This document shows positions 56,283 through 64,000 of a DNA stretch of 64,000 nt, in pieces. A program made the position numbers and the translations under genes. How positions within the stretch are numbered: position 1 is the first letter of the stretch; the number at the start of each line of letters is the position of its first letter. Source of the DNA: Psychrobacter piscatorii (GTDB lineage Bacteria; Pseudomonadota; Gammaproteobacteria; Pseudomonadales; Moraxellaceae). The notes under the pieces were generated by a model. It did no database searches. It was not told where the DNA came from and saw nothing but the letters and a program-made list of their open reading frames with translations. Location: the NCBI RefSeq assembly GCF_904846415.1, contig NZ_CAJHAR010000008.1, positions 62,001 through 126,000 of the forward strand, in the 5' to 3' direction.

Positions 56283-57326
56283 ATGATGGCAGTAGCAACC
56301 AAACCCATTAGCCATACAAGCGCTGATATGACTCAGTGGACAGGCCGTGCTGAGCCGTTTGAAACTGCGCGCGCCCGCTATTGGTATCAGCTCGCCCAGC
56401 CTTATGAGGCTCAATATATTGGGCTGGTTGGTTTCGCTTGTGATCAAGGCGTCAGACGCAATCAAGGCCGCGTGGGAGCAAGAGCAGCACCACCGTTAAT
56501 TAGAAAGGTCTTTGCTGCATTGCCAGTCATTGCTGAGTTGCAACAACGCTTTAATGATCAATTATCATCCTTACTCGGTGATGCAGGTGACATTCATTGT
56601 CATGATAATGACGGCTTTGCCGAGCGTACACTTGAGCAAGCTCAGATGAAATACGCTGATGCAGTGAGCACTATCGTTAAGCAAGGTGGCCTACCCATCG
56701 GGCTTGGCGGTGGTCATGCCATTGCTTATGGTAGCTTTTTGGGATTGTGGAAGGCGTTGAAAGAAACAAATGACACGACTGTCAGCACACACACAGCACC
56801 GACTATCGGGATTATTAATTTTGACGCGCATTTGGATATTCGTCAGTCTGATGTGGCGACTTCTGGGACACCGTTTCGTCAAATTGCTGAGCACCTTGAT
56901 GCACACGAGCAGCCCTTTCATTATTGCTGTATAGGCGTCAGTCGGTTTTCTAATACCGCCGCACTCTTTGATCGCGCCGAGCAACTGGGCGTACAGGTCA
57001 TTAGCGATGAAGACTGTCATTATCAGCCTTGGGATACACTTGCCGAGCAGGTCAAAAGCTTCATAGATCAGGTCGATATCGTGTATCTCACCATCGATAT
57101 GGATTGCTTGCCATCTAGTGTCGTTCCAGGTGTGAGCGCACCTGCAGCCTTTGGTATTGAGCTGGGTTTTGTTGAGCGCATGGTGAAGCTGATTATGTCA
57201 TCAGGTAAAGTAAAAATGGCTGATATTGCTGAGATCAACCCGACCTTTGATGTTGATAGTCGTAGCTGCAAAGTCGCTGCTCGACTGCTGGCAACGATTG
57301 TAGAGCAGCACTTACTTAGCGCTTAG
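56283..57326 (+). CDS. hutG: Formimidoylglutamase
   Basis: A 347-residue ureohydrolase (arginase fold) that cuts N-formimino-L-glutamate to glutamate and formamide, the last step here. The dinuclear Mn site is visible: [19 protein letters not shown] with the first His, [11 protein letters not shown] with Asp-His-Asp, and [18 protein letters not shown] with the last Asp pair. [20 protein letters not shown] near residue 50 is the N-terminal block. The start is ATGATG; AAAGGAG sits four bases before the first and seven before the second. A HutF-type deiminase is not present, so the pathway is the formamide branch. Confidence 0.92.
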   Translation: MMAVATKPISHTSADMTQWTGRAEPFETARARYWYQLAQPYEAQYIGLVGFACDQGVRRNQGRVGARAAPPLIRKVFAALPVIAELQQRFNDQLSSLLGDAGDIHCHDNDGFAERTLEQAQMKYADAVSTIVKQGGLPIGLGGGHAIAYGSFLGLWKALKETNDTTVSTHTAPTIGIINFDAHLDIRQSDVATSGTPFRQIAEHLDAHEQPFHYCCIGVSRFSNTAALFDRAEQLGVQVISDEDCHYQPWDTLAEQVKSFIDQVDIVYLTIDMDCLPSSVVPGVSAPAAFGIELGFVERMVKLIMSSGKVKMADIAEINPTFDVDSRSCKVAARLLATIVEQHLLSA

Positions 57327-57384
57327 GTCTTACAAATATCTTGCAAACAAAGGTCACTCGCCTCCCAATTATCAGGAGCATACT

Positions 57385-58722
57385 ATGAATGAATCAGAAA
57401 ATCTTAACGAGCAGATGCTCGACAAATCTACTATGACATCATTTGACCACATCATTATTAACGCCAATATTGCGACGTTTTCAGCGCAGCATGGTTTTGG
57501 TATTGAGACAAAAGATGATGAAAATAAACAAGCTGATAGCATCCCATACGGTCAGTTAGAGCACGCGGCTATCGGTATTAAAGACGGCAAAATTGCTTGG
57601 CTTGGGGTACATGAGCAAATCGCTACTCACCTGCCTCATTATCAAGAGAATAAAGTCACAGACGCCGATGATAAATGGCTGACCCCGGGGCTTATCGATT
57701 GTCATACGCACATTGTCTATGGCGGCAACCGCAGCAATGAATTCGAAGCGCGTTTGCAAGGTGCCAGTTACCAAGACATTGCTGCACAAGGCGGCGGTAT
57801 TGTCGCGACCGTTAGTGCCACCCGCGAGGCCAGTATTGAGACACTATTTGCCCAAAGTGAAAAACGTTTAGTCGCCCTCATTAAAGAAGGCGTCACCAGC
57901 ATCGAAATCAAGTCGGGCTATGGCTTGGACTTAGATACTGAGCGCAAAATGCTCACGGTCGCTCGCCAGCTTGGTGAAAAGCACGGCATTCATGTGAGTA
58001 CCACTTATCTAGCAGCGCACGCCTTACCGCCTGAATACAAGTCTCACATGCAGGACCGTGCAGACGACTATATCGAGCAAGTCTGCGAGTGGCTACCGAT
58101 TCTACATTCAGAAGGCTTGGTCGATGCGGTCGATGGCTTTTGTGAAAACATTGCGTTTAGTAGCGATCAAATCAGACGAGTCTTTGAGGTTGCACGCTCC
58201 TTAGACCTGCCAGTCAAACTGCACTCTGAGCAGTTATCTGATATCGGCGGTAGCGCTTTAGTTGCCGAATACAAAGGACTATCTAGCGACCATTTAGAAC
58301 ATTTATCAGAAACTGACATAGAGAAAATGGCTGCTAGCAACACGGTTGCCGTGATATTGCCTGGGGCGTTTTATACGTTACGTGACACCAAACTGCCACC
58401 GATTGAGGCACTGCGTAAGCATCGCGTCCCGATGGCGATTTCAACCGACTGTAACCCCGGCACCTCACCCTTAACGTCGCTGTTATTGACGATGAATATG
58501 GGCTGTACGCTATTTTACCTCACACCTGAAGAAGTACTGGCAGGATCGACGGTTTATGCGGCGCAGGCTTTAGGGCTGTTTAATAAAGGTAAAATAGAAG
58601 TGGGCTGTGATGCTGATTTGGCACTATGGGATATCGCCCGCCCTGCTGACTTGGCCTATCAGATGGGGCTTAACCCTATTCAAGGCATTATGGTTCAAGG
58701 ACAATGGCACGAGACCATATAG
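57385..58722 (+). CDS. hutI: Imidazolonepropionase
   Basis: A 445-residue metal-dependent amidohydrolase that opens 4-imidazolone-5-propionate to formiminoglutamate. Metal ligands: [20 protein letters not shown] with HxH near residue 110, [18 protein letters not shown] with His, [20 protein letters not shown] with His, and [20 protein letters not shown] with the catalytic Asp near residue 355. The N-terminus has about 20 extra residues ([15 protein letters not shown]) before the beta-sandwich. ATCAGGAGCATACT lies before the ATG. It is the last hut gene, followed by a strong terminator. Confidence 0.96.
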   Translation: MNESENLNEQMLDKSTMTSFDHIIINANIATFSAQHGFGIETKDDENKQADSIPYGQLEHAAIGIKDGKIAWLGVHEQIATHLPHYQENKVTDADDKWLTPGLIDCHTHIVYGGNRSNEFEARLQGASYQDIAAQGGGIVATVSATREASIETLFAQSEKRLVALIKEGVTSIEIKSGYGLDLDTERKMLTVARQLGEKHGIHVSTTYLAAHALPPEYKSHMQDRADDYIEQVCEWLPILHSEGLVDAVDGFCENIAFSSDQIRRVFEVARSLDLPVKLHSEQLSDIGGSALVAEYKGLSSDHLEHLSETDIEKMAASNTVAVILPGAFYTLRDTKLPPIEALRKHRVPMAISTDCNPGTSPLTSLLLTMNMGCTLFYLTPEEVLAGSTVYAAQALGLFNKGKIEVGCDADLALWDIARPADLAYQMGLNPIQGIMVQGQWHETI

Positions 58723-58750
58723 TCAATACATTTTCATTTATCTCAATTAA

Positions 58751-58786
58751 AAAGCCCCAGTCACCCAATGACTGGGGCTTTTTTTG
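58751..58786 (+). terminator. Terminator of the hut operon
   Basis: AAAGCCCCAGTCA pairs with TGACTGGGGCTTT with a CCCAA loop and ends in seven T. It lies about 30 bases after the hutI stop. Confidence 0.9.
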
Positions 58787-58884
58787 GTAAAAATATTAAA
58801 AAAATTTATGAAATTAAAGAAAAATCTTTATAACCTTAGCTTAAATAGGGATTTACTATATCAATATTTTTAGTAAGGATTTAT

Positions 58885-58913
58885 AATACCCTTTTTTAAA
58901 CAGGGTTATTTTT
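58885..58913 (+). promoter_or_regulatory. Possible attenuator-like hairpin in the roadblock operon leader
   Basis: AATACCCT (58885-58892) pairs with AGGGTTATT (58902-58910) around a T-rich loop, followed by TTTTGG. It lies about 55 bases before the roadblock gene. Weak stem, low confidence. Confidence 0.3.
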
Positions 58914-58965
58914 GGCTAACTATAGTTCATAAATAAAAATTAACACACAGTATAGAGAAAGCGAT

Positions 58966-59328
58966 ATGCGTACAGATTCATTTCAACAGATATTGGAAGA
59001 CTTAAACAGCTCATCAGCAGATGTTGAAGCATCTGCCCTAATCTCTAACGATGGTCTGATGATTGCCTCAGCTCTACCCACTGGCGTTGATGAAGACCGT
59101 GTTGGGGCGATGTCAGCGGCACTGCTATCATTGGGCGACCGTGCAGGCCGCGAATTGGCACGCGGCAGTATTGATCGCATCATGATTCAAGGCGAAAAAG
59201 GCTATGTGATCATGACTTCATCAGGCGAAGAAGCAGTGCTCACCATCATGGCAAAACCCAATGCCAAGCTTGGCTTGATATTCTTAGACATCAAGCGTGC
59301 TTCAGAAGCCTTGGCAAAACTCATTTGA
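58966..59328 (+). CDS. Roadblock/LC7 domain protein (MglB-like)
   Basis: A 120-residue single-domain protein. The roadblock pattern is clear: FQQILEDLNSSSADVEASAL at the start, ISNDGLMIASALPTGVDEDR, VGAMSAALLSLGDRAGREL, RIMIQGEKGYVIMTSSGEE and a closing AKLGLIFLDIKRASEALAKL. Roadblock proteins dimerise and often regulate small Ras-like GTPases, as MglB does for MglA in cell polarity. No GTPase gene lies in the window. It is the first gene of a five-gene co-directional set, with the next gene 83 bases downstream. No signal or membrane segment, so cytosolic. Confidence 0.88.
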   Translation: MRTDSFQQILEDLNSSSADVEASALISNDGLMIASALPTGVDEDRVGAMSAALLSLGDRAGRELARGSIDRIMIQGEKGYVIMTSSGEEAVLTIMAKPNAKLGLIFLDIKRASEALAKLI

Positions 59329-59411
59329 TTGATGGCTTTGGCTTTTAACAAGCACCTTATCTATTCGCTTTTTAATTATTATAAATATAACGACCAACGA
59401 AGGAGATGACC

Positions 59412-59906
59412 ATGGGTTCTCCAATCCCTGATGCACACAAGCCTGACCTGCCTGCTGAGCAAATCACCCTAACCTATCATGATGGCACGTCGCGGACTGT
59501 CTATGATACGGGGATAGAACGTCCCTATCCCGATGGCAAACTGATTGTCTCGCGCACCGATTTAGACGGTATTATTACTCACGTCAACGATGCCTTTGTC
59601 GAGATTAGTGGCTACAGCGTTGATGAGCTCATCGGTCAACCGCAATCTATCTTGCGCCACCCCGATATGCCAAAAGCCGCCTACAAAGACCTGTGGGATA
59701 CCGCTGAGTCTGGACAAAAATGGCATGGCTATGTCAAAAACTTATGCAAAGACGGTAGTCACTATTGGGTATATGCCACTGTCGTACCCAATGTTCGCCG
59801 CGGCGAAACCGTTGGCTACACCTCAGTACGCCGTAAGCCATCACGCAGCAAAATTGAAGCGGCACTGGCTCAGTACGCACAAATGAAACAACATGAGGAA
59901 GGCTAA
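59412..59906 (+). CDS. Stand-alone Aer-like PAS domain protein
   Basis: A 164-residue cytosolic protein with one PAS domain at about residues 35-150. GKLIVSRTDLDGIITHVNDA, VEISGYSVDELIGQPQSILR, RHPDMPKAAYKDLWDTAESG, WHGYVKNLCKDGSHYWVYAT and VRRGETVGYTSVRRKP follow closely the FAD-binding PAS of the energy-taxis receptor Aer (there RHPDMPKAAF, HYWV). Unlike Aer it has no HAMP or methyl-accepting domain and no membrane helix. The start ATG 59412 has AAGGAG six bases upstream. FAD binding and redox sensing are inferred from the RHPD block. The next gene starts four bases after the stop. Confidence 0.85.
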   Translation: MGSPIPDAHKPDLPAEQITLTYHDGTSRTVYDTGIERPYPDGKLIVSRTDLDGIITHVNDAFVEISGYSVDELIGQPQSILRHPDMPKAAYKDLWDTAESGQKWHGYVKNLCKDGSHYWVYATVVPNVRRGETVGYTSVRRKPSRSKIEAALAQYAQMKQHEEG

Positions 59907-59909
59907 ATC

Positions 59910-60659
59910 ATGACGACACACAATATGTTAATCGCCCCTGATTTTTCGCCTGAGCGCTTTGCAGGCTGGCACATGTTTAATACGTTAATACAAAAACGTG
60001 CCAACCTAAATATGCATCTTAATATTCCAGCATCACATGCTGAGCAAGAAGCATTGATTGAGGCAGGTGATATTCAAATTATCTACGCCAACCCCTTTGA
60101 TGCAGCTGCTCTCATTCGAGAGCAAGGCTATCGAGCCATTGCCCGACCTATCGGTAAATCCGATGAGATGGTGATTGCAGCAGCGGCCAATAGCGATATC
60201 GACCGCCTAGAAGATATCCATGCGGGTGCAACTGTGGCGATGGCAGACAACCGCGACGTCAAGCTGATCGGTTTGCGTTTACTAGAAGCTGTCGATATAG
60301 AAGAATCTGATCTTAACTGGGATGTGACTGAGACCTATCAAGCAGCCGCCCGCAAAGTCATCAAAGGCGATGCCCAAGCGGCTTTTTTCTTAGCGGAGAT
60401 ATTTCACAGCTTTTCACGCTTAACCAAAGCTCAGCTATCGGTAATGATTGAGAGTGATTTGGCAGATATTAGCCATGTCCTGCTTATCAAAGATGACTTC
60501 CCAGATGCGCAACTCTTTATAGATGCCATTCTTGATTTGCACAGCGATGACGATGGTAAAGAAGCCTTGACTGAGCTTGGTATGCCGCAGGGGTTTGAGG
60601 CGATGAGTGAAGAAGATGCTGAATTCATGATTGATTTGATGCAGACGCTATTGGACTGA
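59910..60659 (+). CDS. PhnD-like substrate-binding-fold protein without signal peptide
   Basis: A 249-residue protein resembling phosphate/phosphonate ABC-type binding proteins (PhnD family): QALIEAGDIQIIYANPFDAA (close to the family YANPFDA pattern), GYRAIARPIGKSDEMVIAAA, IHAGATVAMADNRDVKLIGL and the ETYQAAARKVIKGDAQAAFF block that mirrors the VIRGEADAGF-type motif. It has no signal peptide or lipobox and should stay in the cytosol. No permease or ATPase is near. It may sense a small ligand rather than import it. GAGGAAGG lies seven bases before the ATG. Translation is probably coupled to the PAS gene. Confidence 0.75.
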   Translation: MTTHNMLIAPDFSPERFAGWHMFNTLIQKRANLNMHLNIPASHAEQEALIEAGDIQIIYANPFDAAALIREQGYRAIARPIGKSDEMVIAAAANSDIDRLEDIHAGATVAMADNRDVKLIGLRLLEAVDIEESDLNWDVTETYQAAARKVIKGDAQAAFFLAEIFHSFSRLTKAQLSVMIESDLADISHVLLIKDDFPDAQLFIDAILDLHSDDDGKEALTELGMPQGFEAMSEEDAEFMIDLMQTLLD

Positions 60660-60758
60660 TTGCTGATTAGCTTTATTGATATCGCACTTCGTTTTACGAA
60701 ATTAGGCTGTGGCTTGTTGCGCTTATCGCCATCACGGCTATGACAAGAGGAGACTATG

Positions 60759-61388
60759 ATGTCTGATGCAGACCTGATCAAAGAAAATGAGAAAGTCGCG
60801 CACCGAGTATTTCGACTTTACTCGCGTAAGGTATTTTTGGCACCCAATAACCGTCACTTTCATGAGCAGCGCATCAACGCCGCCTTACTGATGACTGAAA
60901 AAGAGCCGTTACAAGGCGCTGTAGCGGACTTTTTCTATGGTTGCTGGTTTGATATTCCGTACGATGTCAATAACCTATTTACGCGTATCAAAGATCGCTT
61001 GTACCCTGATGCCCAGCAAGGGTTTCGTGATTGTATTGATAAAAAAAGCTATATTCAGCGCAACAGTATGCTTGCCACTCGCTGGAGTGTACTGGTGTCA
61101 CCTTCGCTCAATGAGCAAAAACAACGACTGCGCATCAGTAGTGATGATGCCAAAGAAATCGCTAAAGACATCACAAGCGAGTTGATGCAAGCACGTGCTA
61201 GCCAAGACTGGGGCACCATTGAGCAAATTGAGAATGAGTTTTTTGCCTACTGTACGGCGCGCAACGATCGTCTGGCATTTTCCTTAGTATGGTTTAGCTT
61301 GGGCAAGCGTGATTGGCAGTTTGATAAGCGCTGGGACAATTGCCAACAGCATCTTGATCAAACCATTAGACCTTCTACTACACGATAG
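60759..61388 (+). CDS. Hypothetical helical protein in the roadblock cluster
   Basis: A 209-residue soluble protein that I do not recognise. It looks mostly helical. Notable segments: AHRVFRLYSRKVFLAPNNRH, EKEPLQGAVADFFYGCWFDI, RNSMLATRWSVLVSPSLNEQ, SSDDAKEIAKDITSELMQAR, and an aromatic-rich end (FSLVWFSLGKRDWQFDKRWD). No signal peptide, membrane segment or zinc motif. The second ATG of an ATGATG pair, at 60759, has AGGAG six bases upstream. It lies 99 bases after the PhnD-like gene and 62 before the next gene, in the same direction. Confidence 0.75.
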   Translation: MSDADLIKENEKVAHRVFRLYSRKVFLAPNNRHFHEQRINAALLMTEKEPLQGAVADFFYGCWFDIPYDVNNLFTRIKDRLYPDAQQGFRDCIDKKSYIQRNSMLATRWSVLVSPSLNEQKQRLRISSDDAKEIAKDITSELMQARASQDWGTIEQIENEFFAYCTARNDRLAFSLVWFSLGKRDWQFDKRWDNCQQHLDQTIRPSTTR

Positions 61389-61450
61389 ATCATCATTCGT
61401 TTATCACCTTAAATATTTTTTATCACCCTTTCATCACTACGGTAGCCGCT

Positions 61451-62065
61451 ATGTCCTCTTACTTGAATGCTGATAAAACCTATCTGACCTTAACGCCCGC
61501 TGGTATTTTTGAGGCGTTTTCACAGAATGAGCCGACTGACGAGCAGTTGGCGCTACAAGATTTATTGTCTTATGGGCAGACACTACTCGCCGCTGATTGG
61601 TTGCAGCGTTATTCTGATATATGGCTACAAAGCTTTATCGAGCAAGGCTGGATTGAAAAACTGTCTTTGCTTTTACCAGCGCCCAATTTACCATTGGATC
61701 AGTTTTTGCCTTATGTGGTCGCGAGCTTATCTGGCAAGCGCCGTGCCGCAATTGGCTCTGATGAAGGGTTTTGTCTGGCACGGATTGGTTATAGTCAAGA
61801 AGAAGCGGACATGCTCAGTGTCGCTGCTGCTGATTTTTCAGGATTTATGCTTCGCCAAAAACAGCGCGGCTGGGCGGTAGAGAGTCAAGCCATCTCGTTT
61901 TTTCAGCAAGTTGACTTACTTATTCCTGAAACCAGCTTTGTGTTTTTATGGATCGATGGCGCAGGTTATGTGCTCATCATCGATGGCGAACCTTTGACCA
62001 ACAGTCGCGCCTTTGTAGAGCTGGTATGGGCGCTCAAGACATCTGGGCTAAAGTTTCTTAGCTGA
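61451..62065 (+). CDS. Hypothetical protein, C-terminal half resembles a roadblock domain
   Basis: A 204-residue soluble protein. The first 90 residues (LQDLLSYGQTLLAADWLQRY, LPLDQFLPYVVASLSGKRR) look helical and are unassigned. The C-terminal half has an order of elements like a roadblock domain: AAIGSDEGFCLARIGYSQEE (compare ISNDGLMIASALPTG in the first gene of the cluster), ADMLSVAAADFSGFM, a strand pair SFVFLWIDGAGYVLIIDGEP and a final helix (AFVELVWALKTSGLKF). The resemblance is by eye and needs a profile test. Last gene of the cluster, followed by a hairpin. The start has a poor ribosome site. Confidence 0.7.
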   Translation: MSSYLNADKTYLTLTPAGIFEAFSQNEPTDEQLALQDLLSYGQTLLAADWLQRYSDIWLQSFIEQGWIEKLSLLLPAPNLPLDQFLPYVVASLSGKRRAAIGSDEGFCLARIGYSQEEADMLSVAAADFSGFMLRQKQRGWAVESQAISFFQQVDLLIPETSFVFLWIDGAGYVLIIDGEPLTNSRAFVELVWALKTSGLKFLS

Positions 62066-62440
62066 TGGAGTTAAGCCCTTACTCAACACAAATCCTTTAT
62101 ACCATAGCAATATAAGTGCGCTTGTCTTAGGTCGAGCGCACTTTCCTCTATTATAATCATCCGCGTTTAATGACTTTCCTTTCTAGTGCTGGGCGATTTT
62201 GCGTAGCAATAACAATACCTTCAGAATTAACAATAACTTGTCATCGTTTAGGTCATACTCTCTTCACACATGTAAGACGCTTTTCTTGGCGCTACCTAGT
62301 CTTCTCTAAAACAATAACTTCTACAGTCGCTCACTTTTTACCATTTCCAATATTTAGATACCTTATTCGAACGTCCTACCTCATCGACAGTGGCAACCTC
62401 TGCCAAACCTTGCATTCTTGCTTCTTTTTTAGGACAGTTT
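62066..62440. other. Intergenic region before the methyltransferase
   Basis: About 375 bases. It holds a hairpin (62114-62143) and then an AT-rich stretch that should contain the methyltransferase promoter. Plus-strand open frames here (62170-62499) are not supported by a ribosome site or by a recognisable product. Confidence 0.45.
62114..62143 (+). terminator. Terminator of the roadblock cluster
   Basis: AAGTGCGCT (62114-62122) pairs perfectly with AGCGCACTT (62135-62143), loop TGTCTTAGGTCG, followed by a short TCC. It lies about 50 bases after the last gene. The U run is short. Confidence 0.6.
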
Positions 62441-63130
62441 ATGACTTCGCTGACCACCGTGCGCGTGCGCTATCAAACGATCGAAATTGGCAACACTGAC
62501 ATTCATGTTTGCACCCTGCGTGACAATCAGCAATTTAGCGACCCTGATAATGAGGCGTTAAATTTGGGCATTTGCTCGGCGTCTTGGCCGATGTTTGGTG
62601 TCATATGGCCATCAAGTTTGGTGCTTGCCAATCATATGCTCGATTACGATATCGCGGGTAAACGTATTTTGGAAGTGGGCTGCGGCATGGCGCTATCGAG
62701 TCTACTGCTCAATCATCGGCATGCGGACATCACAGCGACTGACTATCATCCAACGGTTGAGTATTTCCTTGATAGAAATACCACGCTGAATAATAACAAA
62801 GAGATTAATTTTGAGCGTTTAGACTGGTCAGAGGACAATAGCCATCTTGGCAAGTTTGATATCATTATCGGCAGTGACTTACTCTATGAAGACCAACACA
62901 TCGATATATTGGCGGAATTTATCGAGCGTCATGCGCTGCCAACCTGTGAAGTCATCGTAGTCGATCCTGGTCGCGGCCGCAAAAACAAGCTAACTAATAA
63001 AATGATCGAGTTTGGCTTTAGTAGTCAGCATGTCAAGCCTGAAAATACCACTTATCTAGAGTTGCCGTTTAAGGGACATATTTTGACGTTTTCAAGATCA
63101 GCCGCATCATATAAACAGTCAGATACATAG
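62441..63130 (+). CDS. SAM-dependent methyltransferase (METTL21-like family 16)
   Basis: A 229-residue cytosolic methyltransferase. Motif I is ILEVGCGMALSSLLLNHRHA near residue 78, followed by ITATDYHPTVEYFL (post I), FDIIIGSDLLYEDQHIDIL (motif II type of the METTL21/nicotinamide methyltransferase group) and VIVVDPGRGRKNKL. The N-terminus holds FGVIWPSSLVLANHML, the W-P-S pattern common in this group, which often methylates protein lysines. The substrate is unknown. AGGA lies nine bases upstream of ATG 62441; a frame open to 62390 lacks such a site. It ends six bases from the convergent GNAT gene. Confidence 0.85.
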   Translation: MTSLTTVRVRYQTIEIGNTDIHVCTLRDNQQFSDPDNEALNLGICSASWPMFGVIWPSSLVLANHMLDYDIAGKRILEVGCGMALSSLLLNHRHADITATDYHPTVEYFLDRNTTLNNNKEINFERLDWSEDNSHLGKFDIIIGSDLLYEDQHIDILAEFIERHALPTCEVIVVDPGRGRKNKLTNKMIEFGFSSQHVKPENTTYLELPFKGHILTFSRSAASYKQSDT

Positions 63131-63136
63131 AGTCAG

Positions 63137-63706
63137 TTATACGCTAAGGGCTTGCCACTGCTGCCGTGTAATTTTATATAGAACATGCTCAGCAAGTGGG
63201 TGCTTGGCATCAAGCATAGGATGATAAAAATTATCCTGTGTCTTGATCATACCAAGGCGCTCCATAAGCTTTTGCGAGCGCTTATTGATAACGGCAGTAA
63301 AGGCAACGACTTCGTTAAGTTCTAAAACATCAAAAGCATAGCGCAAAGCAGCCTGCGCGGCCTCGGTCGCATACCCTAGTCCCCAATAATCATTGTGCAA
63401 TCGCCAACCAATCTCCACAGCAGGAGAAAACGGCATATCGGCATGCGCGTTATTTAACCCAACCATACCGATAAAGTCATCGCTTTTGTTTGAGCCGCTT
63501 TTGCGACTCACTGCCCAAAACCCCCACCCATTACCCTCAATCAGCGTCTGGCATTTTTTGGCGATAGTATTACTCATGGAGGTGGTTAATAACTTGGGAA
63601 AATATTCCATCACTTCAGGATTGGCATTCATTTCAGCGAATGGCGCAAAGTCGCTCGCTTGCCACTGTCTTAGGTACAGTCGTTCGGTTTCTATCATGCT
63701 TATCAT
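63137..63706 (-). CDS. GNAT family N-acetyltransferase (RimJ/RimL type)
   Basis: A 189-residue acetyltransferase that transfers acetyl from acetyl-CoA. The start ETERLYLRQWQASDFAPFAE is typical of the RimJ/RimL group. IGMVGLNNAHADMPFSPAVE is the beta-4 region, IGWRLHNDYWGLGYATEAAQ carries the pyrophosphate-binding loop, and FTAVINKRSQKLMERLGM is the last conserved block. The substrate could be a protein N-terminus or a small amine. Two starts (63706, 63697) are possible; neither has a good ribosome site. It is 25 bases beyond the next gene on the same strand. Confidence 0.88.
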   Translation of the reverse strand: MISMIETERLYLRQWQASDFAPFAEMNANPEVMEYFPKLLTTSMSNTIAKKCQTLIEGNGWGFWAVSRKSGSNKSDDFIGMVGLNNAHADMPFSPAVEIGWRLHNDYWGLGYATEAAQAALRYAFDVLELNEVVAFTAVINKRSQKLMERLGMIKTQDNFYHPMLDAKHPLAEHVLYKITRQQWQALSV

Positions 63707-63731
63707 ATCGGTCGCTTAGTACCCAGTATCA

Positions 63732-64000
63732 TTAAAACTTCTTATCAAGCCAGCCTTGCTGTTTGGCATAGGTTAGCTGCTCGGGCGTATCAATATCATA
63801 GGTAAGACTATCGTTGATAACTGTATCTATTTGATCGGCTGGCAACCCTCTAATCAGATGCCGTAGTCCTTTATCGCCCATCAATGCTGCTTTCCATTGT
63901 CTAAGCAGCTTATAATTGATCACCAAAGGCAAACCAACGATATTTCTTGTGGATTTATTGGCAGCGGAACTTTTATTAGATTCTATTTCATTCAAATTTC
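63732..64000 (-). CDS. MobA/MocA-like nucleotidyltransferase, C-terminal part (truncated by window edge)
   Basis: The last 89 codons are visible; the frame stays open to the window edge. NIVGLPLVINYKLLRQWKAA and LMGDKGLRHLIRGLPADQID (compare the GDRGAR pattern) and LTYDIDTPEQLTYAKQQGW match the C-terminus of MobA-like NTP transferases, such as the molybdopterin cytidylyltransferase MocA. The nucleotide-binding N-terminal half lies outside. A TTG at 63995 in the frame is not a real start. The position before the GNAT gene suggests a possible common transcript. Confidence 0.75.
   Translation of the reverse strand, partial: NLNEIESNKSSAANKSTRNIVGLPLVINYKLLRQWKAALMGDKGLRHLIRGLPADQIDTVINDSLTYDIDTPEQLTYAKQQGWLDKKF

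Noticed and set aside
62170-62499. 109-codon plus-strand frame before the methyltransferase
   Set aside because: No ribosome site, overlaps the real methyltransferase start in another frame and gives a composition unlike real proteins here.

Overview
The window looks like a piece of a Psychrobacter (Moraxellaceae, Gammaproteobacteria) chromosome. The gene set fits this group: a class I TrpR/TrpEG set, MiaE, malate synthase G, Ppk1, a Moraxellaceae-type TonB/ExbBD cluster and AT-rich intergenic DNA. The assignment rests on family recognition, not on a database search. It appears to be core chromosome with a few accessory modules. I see no rRNA, tRNA, CRISPR array, prophage or intact insertion sequence.

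Layout. 1-5950: 5' part of pyrG, an outer-membrane porin, malate synthase G (glcB) and the tRNA hydroxylase miaE. 6145-7416: four consecutive small, acidic, disordered proteins of unknown function, one only 56 residues long. 7748-17015: ppk, mtgA, a glutaredoxin-like protein, the L-lactate module lldP-lldD, a rhomboid protease and a MipA-type outer-membrane protein. 17110-27440: an orphan membrane-anchored protein between two near-identical hairpins, fumC, a folate cyclo-ligase, a Na+/H+ antiporter-family protein, lon, a META-domain lipoprotein and sodC. 27525-31981: topA and two poorly known envelope proteins.

32182-43288 is an iron-uptake island. It holds tonB-exbB-exbD, a siderophore-type ABC transporter (binding lipoprotein, two permeases, ATPase), a small membrane protein, a PepSY membrane protein and a TonB-dependent receptor. 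Three good Fur-box candidates sit at its promoters. Together they would carry a ferric complex across the outer membrane (receptor powered by TonB-ExbB-ExbD) and then the inner membrane. 43789-46290 holds trpR-trpE-trpG, with a TrpR-operator-like site upstream of trpR. 46513-50064 holds an EamA exporter and a cystine-type ABC transporter. 50389-58722 is a complete histidine-utilisation locus: hutC divergent from hutU-yjiH-hutH-hutG-hutI, with a palindromic operator candidate between them.

58966-62065 is the most interesting part. Five co-directional genes encode a Roadblock/LC7 protein, a stand-alone Aer-like PAS protein, a PhnD-type solute-binding fold with no signal peptide, an unrecognised helical protein and a protein whose C-terminal half resembles a second, diverged roadblock domain. 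I know of no described system with this composition. The window ends with a methyltransferase, a GNAT acetyltransferase and the C-terminal part of a MobA/MocA-like nucleotidyltransferase.
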